From: an uncultured cyanobacterium
GTDB lineage: Bacteria; Cyanobacteriota; Cyanobacteriia; PCC-6307; Cyanobiaceae
Direction: 5' to 3'
Length of the DNA: 64,000 bases
Assembly: GCA_903858015.1 (NCBI GenBank)
Contig: CAIOGZ010000048.1
Span: 20,377 to 84,376 of the forward strand
A program made the translations under genes and the position numbers. Shown in pieces: positions 1 to 8,700 of this stretch (its first letter is position 1; every line of letters begins with the position of its first letter). Under the pieces are notes generated by a model. The model saw nothing but the letters and a program-made list of their open reading frames with translations. It had not been told where the DNA came from and did not search any database.

Positions 1-574
1 CAGCGCCCACATTGACCGGCAGCCAGCGGGCCAAGCCCAGGCAGGCCAGGGGTGCCCGCAGGAACACCTTGGCCAGGTAGGCCGGATCCTCCAGCGATAG
101 GAGCGGCATGGCATCGAGGCAGCGGAACACCTGCCAGCAGCTGTCGTAGAAGGCCCGGATGCCCCTGGCCTCATGGGGAAAGCGGGCGCTGAGGTCGGCG
201 ATGAAGCGTTCGTAGTCGCGGTCGACGGCCAGGCTGAGGCCATCGGGCAGGTGGTACTGGAGCTGGACCGGATCGGCGATGGTGGGGCAGTGCTCGCCCA
301 CATCGGCCAGGGCGCGGGTGAGCAGGTTGGTGTGGCCCTTCTGGCCGAAGCCAAAAATCATCGAAGCGCCCACATCAAAGGTGTAGCCCTGGCGTTTGAA
401 GCTGCCGCCGCTGCCGCCCGGAATTAGATAGCGCTCCAGCACCAGCACCTTCGCCCCCTTGGCGGCTAACTGGGAGGCGGTAACCAGGCCGCCGATGCCG
501 GAGCCGATCACGACCACATCCCAGGCGGCTTGATCCGACGCGACGAGGGGGGCGGAGCTGGTGCTGAGGGTCAC
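1..574 (-). CDS. crtH: Carotenoid/prolycopene isomerase CrtH-like FAD-dependent oxidoreductase, N-terminal part (truncated by window start)
   Basis: Reverse-strand translation gives AAWDVVVIGSGIGGLVTASQLAAKGAKVLVLERYLIPGGSGGSFKRQGYTFDVGASMIFGFGQ, a dinucleotide-binding GxGxxG motif plus CrtI/CrtH-type N-terminus; GTG start inferred at 574. Confidence 0.8.
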   Translation of the reverse strand, partial: MTLSTSSAPLVASDQAAWDVVVIGSGIGGLVTASQLAAKGAKVLVLERYLIPGGSGGSFKRQGYTFDVGASMIFGFGQKGHTNLLTRALADVGEHCPTIADPVQLQYHLPDGLSLAVDRDYERFIADLSARFPHEARGIRAFYDSCWQVFRCLDAMPLLSLEDPAYLAKVFLRAPLACLGLARWLPVNVGA

Positions 575-779
575 CAAAAAGCTTGCTGCGGCAGCGGTGA
601 GCCTAGGAAGCAGGGTTGACCTTAGGAACCCAGGCGGATCCGGGCAATCGGAACGGAGCTCTAGGAACCGGGGCTGAGCTCAGGAACCCTCCGAATTGAT
701 GGGATCCAGCCATTGGCCAAGGGGTCTTCGGATCGGCTGCTTGGCCTCAGCATGGGAATGGCCAGGCGCAGGCAGTGGC

Positions 780-1052
780 TCAGGACCCGATCGGCAGCGG
801 GCAAAGCAGCTGGACGGGTTGGAGGATGGTGCGCCAATCGCCGTTGGCGGTGCTCACCTCCAGGCCGATCGAGGCCTGGCCAGCATCGGGGCCGAGACCT
901 TCCAGCCAGCCTGTGGCATCTCGGATGGCCTCTTCGATCGAGTCGTAGAAGCCGTCGAGGTGGGGGTGGGGCTGGGAGAGGGGGTCAATCAGCCGGTAGG
1001 CCTTGGGCGACTGCTGGCGGGATAGGCGGGGGTGGCTGCTCAGGGATGCCAT
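780..1052 (-). CDS. Small conserved-type hypothetical protein (MASLSSHPRLSRQQSPKAYRLIDPLSQPHPHLDGFYDSIEEAIRDATGWLEG...)
   Basis: Internal ATG of the 780..1262 ORF gives a 90-aa soluble protein with plausible composition; longer N-terminal extension looks spurious. Confidence 0.5.
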   Translation of the reverse strand: MASLSSHPRLSRQQSPKAYRLIDPLSQPHPHLDGFYDSIEEAIRDATGWLEGLGPDAGQASIGLEVSTANGDWRTILQPVQLLCPLPIGS

Positions 1053-1188
1053 CACGGTGAACCTGGGGAACGGCAACTTAGGCAATGTGCCGGATGCATG
1101 GCTGTCACCGTAGACACCGGAGTGACCTTTGGCTAGTCGGAGGCGGAGCAGCTGCAGCGGTGTCGCAACGGCGGGCGCCCTTGGTCCC

Positions 1189-1629
1189 TCAGTCATCCAG
1201 CCGCAGCCAGCTGGCTGCGTCGCGGGCCGCCTTCGCCTGCCCCTGCTGATGGCCCAGGGCAAAGCAGCCGGAGGCCGCCAGCACTAATGCCACCGCTAGG
1301 GCGCCATCGCTGCGGCGGCGTTCTTCGCCAGCGGGCCCAGGTTCCGCGCCCTGGGGGGCCCAGAGCGAACTGGCCACGGTGGCCAGCAGGAAGGCGCCGA
1401 TCGCCTGGCTGGTAAGGCCATAGAGGAAAGGAAGCGCCGTGCGGCGCCCCAGGCCGTGCCACAGCAGGGCCGGCAGCCCCACCAGCGGCAGGGCGCAGGC
1501 TGCCGCCCAGGCCCAGCGCTGGGCCGGGTGATCGGCTAAGCGGCGCGCCATCGCCTTGGCCCGCTTCGCCTGGCGTACTTGGCTTGCTGCCTTGGCCGGG
1601 GGGGGCTTCGTTGCCACAGTTAGTTTCAT
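1189..1629 (-). CDS. Hypothetical membrane protein
   Basis: MKLTVATKPP... with two to three hydrophobic segments (WAWAAACALPLVGLPALLWHGLG; FLYGLTSQAIGAFLLATVASSLW; ALAVALVLAASGCFALG). Confidence 0.45.
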   Translation of the reverse strand: MKLTVATKPPPAKAASQVRQAKRAKAMARRLADHPAQRWAWAAACALPLVGLPALLWHGLGRRTALPFLYGLTSQAIGAFLLATVASSLWAPQGAEPGPAGEERRRSDGALAVALVLAASGCFALGHQQGQAKAARDAASWLRLDD

Positions 1630-1643
1630 TCCCGCCGCTGGTT

Positions 1644-2522
1644 TCATTGCCGCCGCGGCGCACCGCGCCGCGCCGCCAGCACCTCCAGCACCTGGCGCCA
1701 ACCGACGCCGTGGTGGGCCAGGGCCACCTGCAGGTGAAACACCAGATCGGCGGCCTCGCCAGCGATCGCTGCCGGATCGTTGTCCTTGCAGGCCATCACA
1801 AACTCGGCGCTTTCCTCGCCGATCTTTTTGAGGATGCGGTTATCGCCCCCCTCCAGCAGCCGATTGGTGTAGCTGCCGGCTTCGGGCTGATCCCGGCGCC
1901 CTTCGATCACCCGCATTAATTCGGTGCAGGCATCGGCCGGCGGCGGCGCGGCGCTGGCGCCGCCGCCGCTAGGGCTGCTGCCCTGGTCGTAGAAGCAGCT
2001 GCGGGCGCCGGTATGGCAGGCCACCGCACCCACCTGTTCCACCGTCAATAGCAGCACGTCGGCGTCGCAGTCGTAGCGCAGGCCCCGCAGTTTCTGGAAA
2101 TGGCCGCTGCTGGCGCCCTTATGCCACAGCTCCTGGCGCGATCGGCTCCAGTAATGCACCTCACCGCTGGCCAGGGAGTGCTCCAGGGCTTCGCGGTTCA
2201 TCCAGGCCACCATCAGCACGGCGCCATCGAGCCAGTCCTGCGCCACCGCTGGGATCAGGCCGGCTTCGTTGAAGCGCAGGCTGGCGGCCAGCGCCGGATC
2301 CGGCAGGGCCGGGACCGCCAGGGCCGGGACCGGCAGGCCCAATTCCGGTAGGGCCGGGCCTGCGGCAGAACGCTCGCCACTGCAGCCGGCGACACTGCTG
2401 CTGGTTTCGCTGGTGGCGGCTTCAGCACAGGTGGCTTCGCTGCCCGCCATGGCTGGCTGGGCGCTGGATTCGGTGCGCTGAAAGGAGCTGGACATCGGCA
2501 GGGATGAATCGCGCACAACCAC
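1644..2522 (-). CDS. hisIE: Bifunctional phosphoribosyl-AMP cyclohydrolase / phosphoribosyl-ATP pyrophosphatase
   Basis: HisI motif NREALEHSLASGEVHYWSRSRQELWHKGASSGHFQKLRGLRYDCDADVLLLTVEQVGAVACHTGARSCFY followed by HisE motif GDNRILKKIGEESAEFVMACKDND...AADLVFHLQVAL; exact start within the N-terminal extension uncertain. Confidence 0.93.
   Translation of the reverse strand: MVVRDSSLPMSSSFQRTESSAQPAMAGSEATCAEAATSETSSSVAGCSGERSAAGPALPELGLPVPALAVPALPDPALAASLRFNEAGLIPAVAQDWLDGAVLMVAWMNREALEHSLASGEVHYWSRSRQELWHKGASSGHFQKLRGLRYDCDADVLLLTVEQVGAVACHTGARSCFYDQGSSPSGGGASAAPPPADACTELMRVIEGRRDQPEAGSYTNRLLEGGDNRILKKIGEESAEFVMACKDNDPAAIAGEAADLVFHLQVALAHHGVGWRQVLEVLAARRGAPRRQ
2302..2361. repeat. 15-bp tandem repeat (about 4 copies) in the N-terminal coding extension of hisIE
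   Basis: GGCAGGGCCGGGACC / GCCAGGGCCGGGACC / GGCAGGCCCAATTCC / GGTAGGGCCGGGCCT, encoding a PAL(A/P)V-type pentapeptide repeat. Confidence 0.75.
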
Positions 2523-2630
2523 AGGAGGGGAACCAGGCCATGCGGGCGTTCAACCAGGCCAAGCCGGGGCTTTACCTAGCCGCTCGCACCGTAACGGCAC
2601 CATTCTGGACCTCGCCCTGCAGGAGGCCTC

Positions 2631-2714
2631 CACCGCGAGCCACCCACCGCGAGCCACCCACCGCAAGCCACCCAGCGCAAGCCCATCACCGCAAGCCCGC
2701 CACGGCAAGCCCCC
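2631..2714. repeat. 14-bp tandem repeat, 6 copies, in the divergent hisIE / PTPS-like intergenic region
   Basis: CACCGCGAGCCACC x2, CACCGCAAGCCACC, CAGCGCAAGCCCAT, CACCGCAAGCCCGC, CACGGCAAGCCCCC read contiguously. Confidence 0.85.
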
Positions 2715-2788
2715 TGCCCACGAGGCAAGGCGATCCGGCGCTGGGCAGGGGCCTGCTGCAGGGCTCCACTCCTCGGTACGGTTTGGTG

Positions 2789-3259
2789 ATGCATCAGCCG
2801 GCCGCCCACACCTGCAGCAAGCGCTTCAGCGGCTACCCCTGCTGCCATCGCCAGTGGCGCCACAGCGGCCACTGCCGCTTTGTGCATGGCTACAGCCGCA
2901 GCTTCACCTTCTGGTTCGCCGCCCAGCAGCTCGATCCCCATGGCTTCGTGGTGGATTTCTCCGACCTGGGCGAGCTGGAACAACGCCTGGCCCATCAGTT
3001 TGACCACACCTTCTTGGTGAATGCCGACGACCCGCTGCTGCCCCAGTGGCAGGCCCTGCACGGCCAGGGCGCCCTCGACCTGCGGGTGATGGCCAACGTC
3101 GGCATGGAGGCCAGCGCCGAGCTGGTTTGGGGCTGGGCCAACGACCTGCTGCGGCGTCGCGATGGCGGCCGCAGCTGCTGCTGGCGCACCGAGGCCCGCG
3201 AAAACGAAAAAAACGCCGCCTGCTACAGCGCCACGCCCGACTGGTTCAGGTCAAGCTAA
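2789..3259 (+). CDS. 6-pyruvoyl-tetrahydropterin synthase / 6-carboxytetrahydropterin synthase (QueD-like)
   Basis: C...GHCRFVHGYSRSFTFWFAA...GFVVDFSDLGELEQRLAHQFDHTFLVNADDP, characteristic His-rich metal-binding PTPS pattern; ATG at 2789 in frame with the longer ORF. Confidence 0.8.
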   Translation: MHQPAAHTCSKRFSGYPCCHRQWRHSGHCRFVHGYSRSFTFWFAAQQLDPHGFVVDFSDLGELEQRLAHQFDHTFLVNADDPLLPQWQALHGQGALDLRVMANVGMEASAELVWGWANDLLRRRDGGRSCCWRTEARENEKNAACYSATPDWFRSS

Positions 3260-3462
3260 GGCGGCCATCCCGCCGCTGGATCGGCGCTCGACGCTGTCCG
3301 GGTGTCCGCAGGCGGCGGAATCGCGGCTGGCTGCCTTGGCTGCAGCGGCTCAGGAGTTGTTGATGGCTCCTGGGGCTAGCCGGCTCGCTTGCATCCCTTG
3401 TCTATGGTCAAGGGGATCCGCCGGCTCGCTCGGCCCCTAGGGCAGTCCAGCCTTCTCTCCCG

Positions 3463-4704
3463 ATGACCAGCACCCGCCCCCTAGCGTCCGCTACCCCGGC
3501 AGCCGCCGCTGCAGCCGGCGCGTCCGCGGCCGCCGCTGCCGCCAGCAGCGCCGCGCTGATCGAGCCGCTGCCCGCCGCCCTGCCGGTCACGATCCTCACC
3601 GGCTTCTTGGGGGCGGGCAAAACCACCCTGCTCAACCACATCCTCACCAACCAAGAAGGCCTCAAAACGGCGGTGCTGGTGAATGAATTCGGTGAGATCG
3701 GCATCGACAACGACCTGATCGTGGCCACCGGCGACGACATGGTGGAGCTCAGCAATGGCTGCATCTGCTGCACGATCAATGGGGAGCTGCTGGAGGCCGT
3801 GTACCGCATCCTGGAGCGCCCCGAGAAGGTGGATTACCTGGTGGTCGAAACCACCGGCCTGGCTGATCCGTTGCCGGTGGCGATGACCTTTTTGGGCAGC
3901 GACCTGCGCGACCTCACCCGTCTTGATTCGATCATCACCCTCGTGGATGCCGAAAACTTCGGAGCCGAGATTCTCGAGGGTGACGTGGCCCGCTCCCAGA
4001 TCGTCTATGGCGACATGATCCTGCTGAATAAATGCGATTTAGTTGAGGAGCAGCGGCTGCAGGAGTTGGAGGCGGAGCTGCTGGAGATCAAGCCCGAGGC
4101 CCGCATCCTGCGCTCGGTCAAGGGCGCCGTGCCGCTGCCGCTGCTGCTGAGCGTCGGCCTGTTCGAGAGCGACAAGGTGGTGGCCGGGCAGAACCACGAA
4201 GCCTGCGACCACGACCACGGTGTCTGCCTGCATGAGCATGAAGCAGGGCACGACCATGATCAGGCCAAGCATGACCCTGCCAAGCCTGGGCACGAAGAGC
4301 ATGATCACGCCGGCCATGACCACAGCGCTTGCGACCATGATCATCACCACGAGCACGCCCATCACCACGAGCATGGCGCCCATCCCGATCACCAGGCGAT
4401 CGAAGGGTTTACCTCCCTTTCTTTTGCCAGCGATGGCCCCTTCTCGCTGCGCAAGTTTCAGAACTTTCTCGATAACCAGATGCCCCAGGGAGTGTTCCGC
4501 GCCAAGGGGATCCTCTGGTTCAACGAAAGCGAGCGGCGCCACATCTTCCACCTGGCCGGCAAGCGCTTCTCGATCGACGACACCGATTGGAGCGGTCCCC
4601 GCAAAAACCAACTGGTGCTGATCGGCAAGGGCCTCGACCATCCCAACCTGCGCCGCCAGCTGCAGGCCTGCGTGGCCAAGGATGCCGGCAAGGGGTTCGG
4701 CTGA
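3463..4704 (+). CDS. CobW/COG0523-family GTP-binding metallochaperone with long His-rich loop
   Basis: Walker A GFLGAGKTTLLNHIL, CICC metal motif (SNGCICCTINGELL), ETTGLADP, and His/Asp-rich stretch HDHDQAKHDPAKPGHEEHDHAGHDHSACDHDHHHEHAHHHEHGAHPDH. Confidence 0.92.
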   Translation: MTSTRPLASATPAAAAAAGASAAAAAASSAALIEPLPAALPVTILTGFLGAGKTTLLNHILTNQEGLKTAVLVNEFGEIGIDNDLIVATGDDMVELSNGCICCTINGELLEAVYRILERPEKVDYLVVETTGLADPLPVAMTFLGSDLRDLTRLDSIITLVDAENFGAEILEGDVARSQIVYGDMILLNKCDLVEEQRLQELEAELLEIKPEARILRSVKGAVPLPLLLSVGLFESDKVVAGQNHEACDHDHGVCLHEHEAGHDHDQAKHDPAKPGHEEHDHAGHDHSACDHDHHHEHAHHHEHGAHPDHQAIEGFTSLSFASDGPFSLRKFQNFLDNQMPQGVFRAKGILWFNESERRHIFHLAGKRFSIDDTDWSGPRKNQLVLIGKGLDHPNLRRQLQACVAKDAGKGFG

Positions 4705-5312
4705 TAGACACCTAAGTTAGGGCCTCATCGTTCGACAGGCTAAATCAAGGGTTGATTGGTTAATATTGTTGCCACATCAGGGTTGAGCCGAAGTAGCAAC
4801 GCGAAATCGGCCAACAGGTTAGACGACAGGTGCCGATCACAGCAATCCATTGTTGCCATAGGTTTTTGGGCCCCATAGGACCAGTTTTCGTATCGCCAGC
4901 CCCGGGCTGTTGCCTGCGTCAACCTCAAAGCCAGCAGGGATTCTCAGCGGCCAACTTGTTTGTCGCGAAACGGTCAAGGGACTTGACGCGAAACCCACGA
5001 TGACGACCCAGCCAGCACAGCTATCAACATGATCTAGACCATGAGGCAGAAGATTTGAAGGCTCATGGATTGGCTTGTCGCCGGTATTATGGCTGTTGCC
5101 CTGCCGTTGTTTGAGCCAATCAATTTGAACGGACAAACAGTAATCGTGCCTTCTGCCTGCGTCATGGGATCCGGCTTGGTTGTCCGCGACTTGGCAGATC
5201 AAGAAGCGATCCTGATCTGTTGGCCGAAGGGGAAATTGGCCAGTGTAAACAATGCTACGGTTTGGGCCTGATCCGCGAGAAGTTTGCGCTCACTCAGGGT
5301 TCAGCCATTGCG

Positions 5313-5519
5313 ATGGAGAGATTGGTTGTGAACCTCAAGAAGTTGCTGGGGCTTCTTTTCATTCTTTTTACCGGCTGGCTTTATCTTCTCTGGGCTAGAG
5401 TTGTGACGAATGATGCCCATTCGCAGCCTATCTCTGAGCCAGTGTTATTGCCCCGCTGGCGTCGCATCTTTTCAGGGCTCCTGGATAGGGTGTGCAAGCC
5501 CCTGAGGCGCTACATCTAG
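5313..5519 (+). CDS. Possible small membrane protein
   Basis: MERLVVNLKKLLGLLFILFTGWLYLLWARVV...: one clear TM segment; no recognised family, upstream 1 kb otherwise lacks coding signal. Confidence 0.25.
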   Translation: MERLVVNLKKLLGLLFILFTGWLYLLWARVVTNDAHSQPISEPVLLPRWRRIFSGLLDRVCKPLRRYI

Positions 5520-5671
5520 TGCCTGTGGCGGCTCTGAAGCCTTGAAATGGGGCAGGGTGGGGCCAAGGCACCGGGTCTCCGGCCATCTCCGATCGTCACA
5601 GGCGGAGCAGAGCCGCTGCGCTGCAGTCGGTCTCAGGTTCATGCCGGCCTCCTGTTGAACGCTGCCCAAAA

Positions 5672-5691
5672 CTATCGCCCTAGGACGATAG
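5672..5691. promoter_or_regulatory. 20-bp near-perfect palindrome upstream of the giant ORF
   Basis: CTATCGcCCTAGGaCGATAG: symmetric apart from one mismatched pair; 48 bp upstream of the TTG at 5740. Confidence 0.45.
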
Positions 5692-5739
5692 ACAGAAAAT
5701 CAAGCAGTCCATACCATGTATGTACATGCGTTCTAGTCC

Positions 5740-8700
5740 TTGGAAACCTCCCTGCCTAGCTACTCAGGGCTTGGTCAGCACGACCAGGGCGCTAGCTCGC
5801 TTGGCTTGCCGGGGCAGCTGCAGGCTTGCAGCTGGTGGGATCGGCTCCAGGATCCTGTGCCGGCCCTGGGGTCGCTGCCGGTTCCCGGCGATTTGCTCAG
5901 TACCGACCTCGACAAGGCCAGCCCGCTGCGGCTCAGCGTGGTCAGCCTTGAGGACGACCAGTTGCGGGCCCTGGCCGTAGAGCTCCGGCGCCAAGGCGAA
6001 ACGGTGCTGGTGCTCGATCCCAGTCGCCAAGGCTTGAATGATCTAGCGCGCACCCTTCAGCAACAGGGGCGCCACTACGACGAGATTCAGATCTTTGGCC
6101 ATGGTGCTGACGACAGCTTCCGGGTCGGTCGCAATGTGGTCTCCAGTCGCACCCTTTGGCGTTATGGCGGTGCCTTCGAAACGATCGGTAGTGCCATCCG
6201 CCCAGGCGGCGATCTGTTGCTCTACGGCTGCAACTTGGCCGAAGGCCCTAAAGGGAAGCAACTGATCGAGCGGCTGGCAACGATCACCGGCGCTGATGTG
6301 GCGGCCTCCACAGACCTCACCTACGCCGATGGGCAAAGCAGCGATTGGGATCTGGAATGGTCGGCCGGGGCAATCGATGACCGCGCCTTCCATGATCTAC
6401 TCACCGGCTTGAACTGGCAGGGACAGCTCGGGGGCACGGCCAGTATTTCGGGTACCGAACTCAAGGTCACAGATGCCTCCGGCACAATCGGCATCAGCCG
6501 TGATGCCAGCAGCGGAAACTTCATCCTCTCCGGCACATCGACCGGATCGCTGAGCCCAGGCACAACCACGATCAATAAGGTATCGATCACCGGCAAAAGC
6601 TTCGAGGTGAGCGGTATCAACCTTGATCAGAATACTACCGATACCATTTACCCTGGCGCCTATGACGTGGTGCTGAATGCCTCTGGCTCCTATGCCGCGG
6701 GCAGCACCGCCAACAGTGGCGATATCAACATTTCCGGAGCGATTAACAGCTTTGGTGGCAAGGTCACGATCACGGGGCCAGGGAAAGTTGCCATTAGTAG
6801 TCTTCCTACGCCTAGTAGTGCCACTACGCCCTCAAGCGCAACCCTGATCGATACGCGCCAATGGCAAGCTGGTAAAGCTACTTCCACCGCGGGTGATCTT
6901 TCAATCACATTCAAGAGCGCAGGGGCTGATCTACCTGTCATCCTCTGGCTGCCCCAGGTCAATGTCAACCTAGAGGTAGGCAATACTTCAGGTACAGGTA
7001 AAACCCTGATCTTTGCAAATAATGTCTCAATCACTGGCTCATCTGTAATTGATGACAGTTTGATCAGCACCATACAGGAAACCCTCTCTTCTGTTCCCTT
7101 TGGTGATCTGTTCGACGTCGCCTCCTTCCTCGATAGCACCCAGCAAGCCCTCTCGCCTCTGCCGGCAACAGTCAAGAGCGGTATCACCAAAACCTCCGCT
7201 TCTTTTTCTAACTCAGAGATTCAGGCCACAGGCAACATCACTCTTGATCTTAGCTCGAACCTAGCCCTTGCCAGCGGCAATGAAGGCAGCCTTTGGTGGC
7301 AAAACTCTCGTCTCCAGCTCTCGGCAGCGATCACGATTGGTTCCGCCAGCACCGAGCTTGTGCTGAAGAACAGCAAATTGGCAGCCTTGGGTGGTGACAT
7401 TGCGATCACGACTAGTACAACTAACGAACTTGAAAGTGAATCGGCTCTCGAAATCGAGCCAGAGAAGTCTGGTGATGGTAGTACTAACAATAAATTAGCC
7501 CTAAGCACCGGCGTAACTGTCGGAAATACTGTGGCCCGCATTTCCGTAGATGCAAATTCGGAAATCAAGGCTTCAGGCAGTGTCACAATTGCCAATGAGG
7601 CCTCCCCCTCTACCGCTGCTACGGGCTCCTCCACTCTGTTTGAAGGTGGTAAGGGTGCTGGGGCTATCAGTATAGGTTCTGATAATACCGAAGCTAGCAT
7701 TAAGATCGATGGCCTAATTCAATCCGATGGAAAGACCTACGCCGATCCCCAGACCCTGTCATCCTATGTAGTGCCTTGGCTCTATGTCCAGGCCGCGAAC
7801 GGTACCTCAACATACACTGTTAAGGACAGGGCCGGAGCTAGTATTACCACTGCGATCTCCCTAGCTACTGGCAGCATTGTTCGTGATAGTGCAGGCAATC
7901 TCTATAAATTTACTGCAGCTACTGCATCGGTTGATCTGCGCAGCCTGGCACCTGCAAGCGATTCACGCTTCGTCCAGGTGGGATCTACTTCTTTTGCAGC
8001 AAAAGACACCCTAGTCACTGGCGATGAAGTAACTGTTCAAGACATTAATGCAGGTTACAACTATAAAATTATATCCCTTGCCGATGGGGGTGCTGTTCTT
8101 CAAAATCCTGAAGGCACCGAACTTTCCCGCACAGGCTCGGCGAATACTGTCACGATCAACAAAAACGATCGTGTTCTCTGGAGCGATGGTCGGCATTACG
8201 TCTACCTCGGCTCCACGGCCCTGATAACCAGCCTCGACAACCTAAATCTGGCCAGTTCCAATTGGGCGATCATTCCCGTAATTGAGGCTGGTACTCCCTA
8301 CAAGATAACGGCAATCCTGGACAATGCAAACACATCTGCTTATGGCAGTAAAGATTATGTACTTGCTATCGATGCTCCCATGGAGTTGGCCAAGGCGGCG
8401 GCCACTGGATCCGTGCATCGTGTCTATCGTGTTAACGATACCCTATTCGACGGTAGCTCAACTTCGCTGGTTGATATCAATGCCAATGAACTGATTCTTA
8501 CTCCAGCCACTGGCAGTGCCATTGATGCCTTTGCCCCTGGTCAATCCGTTCGCTACTACGTTCTTCCAGATACAGCTGCTGGCCAGGATAGCTACCCTAT
8601 CGGTGGCCTCCTTGCCGACACCCTTTATTATCTCATCCCACGGGGTGGTAACCGTTACGCTGTCGCGGCCACCATTAAGGATGCTCTCGCCAATCGAGCT

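Noticed and set aside
173-427. Plus-strand ORF MGKAGAEVGDEAFVVAVDG...
   Set aside because: Antisense to the clear crtH-like reading frame.
1762-1769. GCGATCGC (HIP1-type) octamers such as this one and one near 40784
   Set aside because: Common highly iterated palindrome in cyanobacterial genomes; not locally informative.
2631-2714. CRISPR array
   Set aside because: 14-bp contiguous tandem units, no spacers, no cas genes in the window.
4837-5202. Minus ORF MICQVADNQAGSHDAGRRHDYCLSVQ...
   Set aside because: No recognisable motif, biased start context and overlaps several equally weak ORFs on the other strand.
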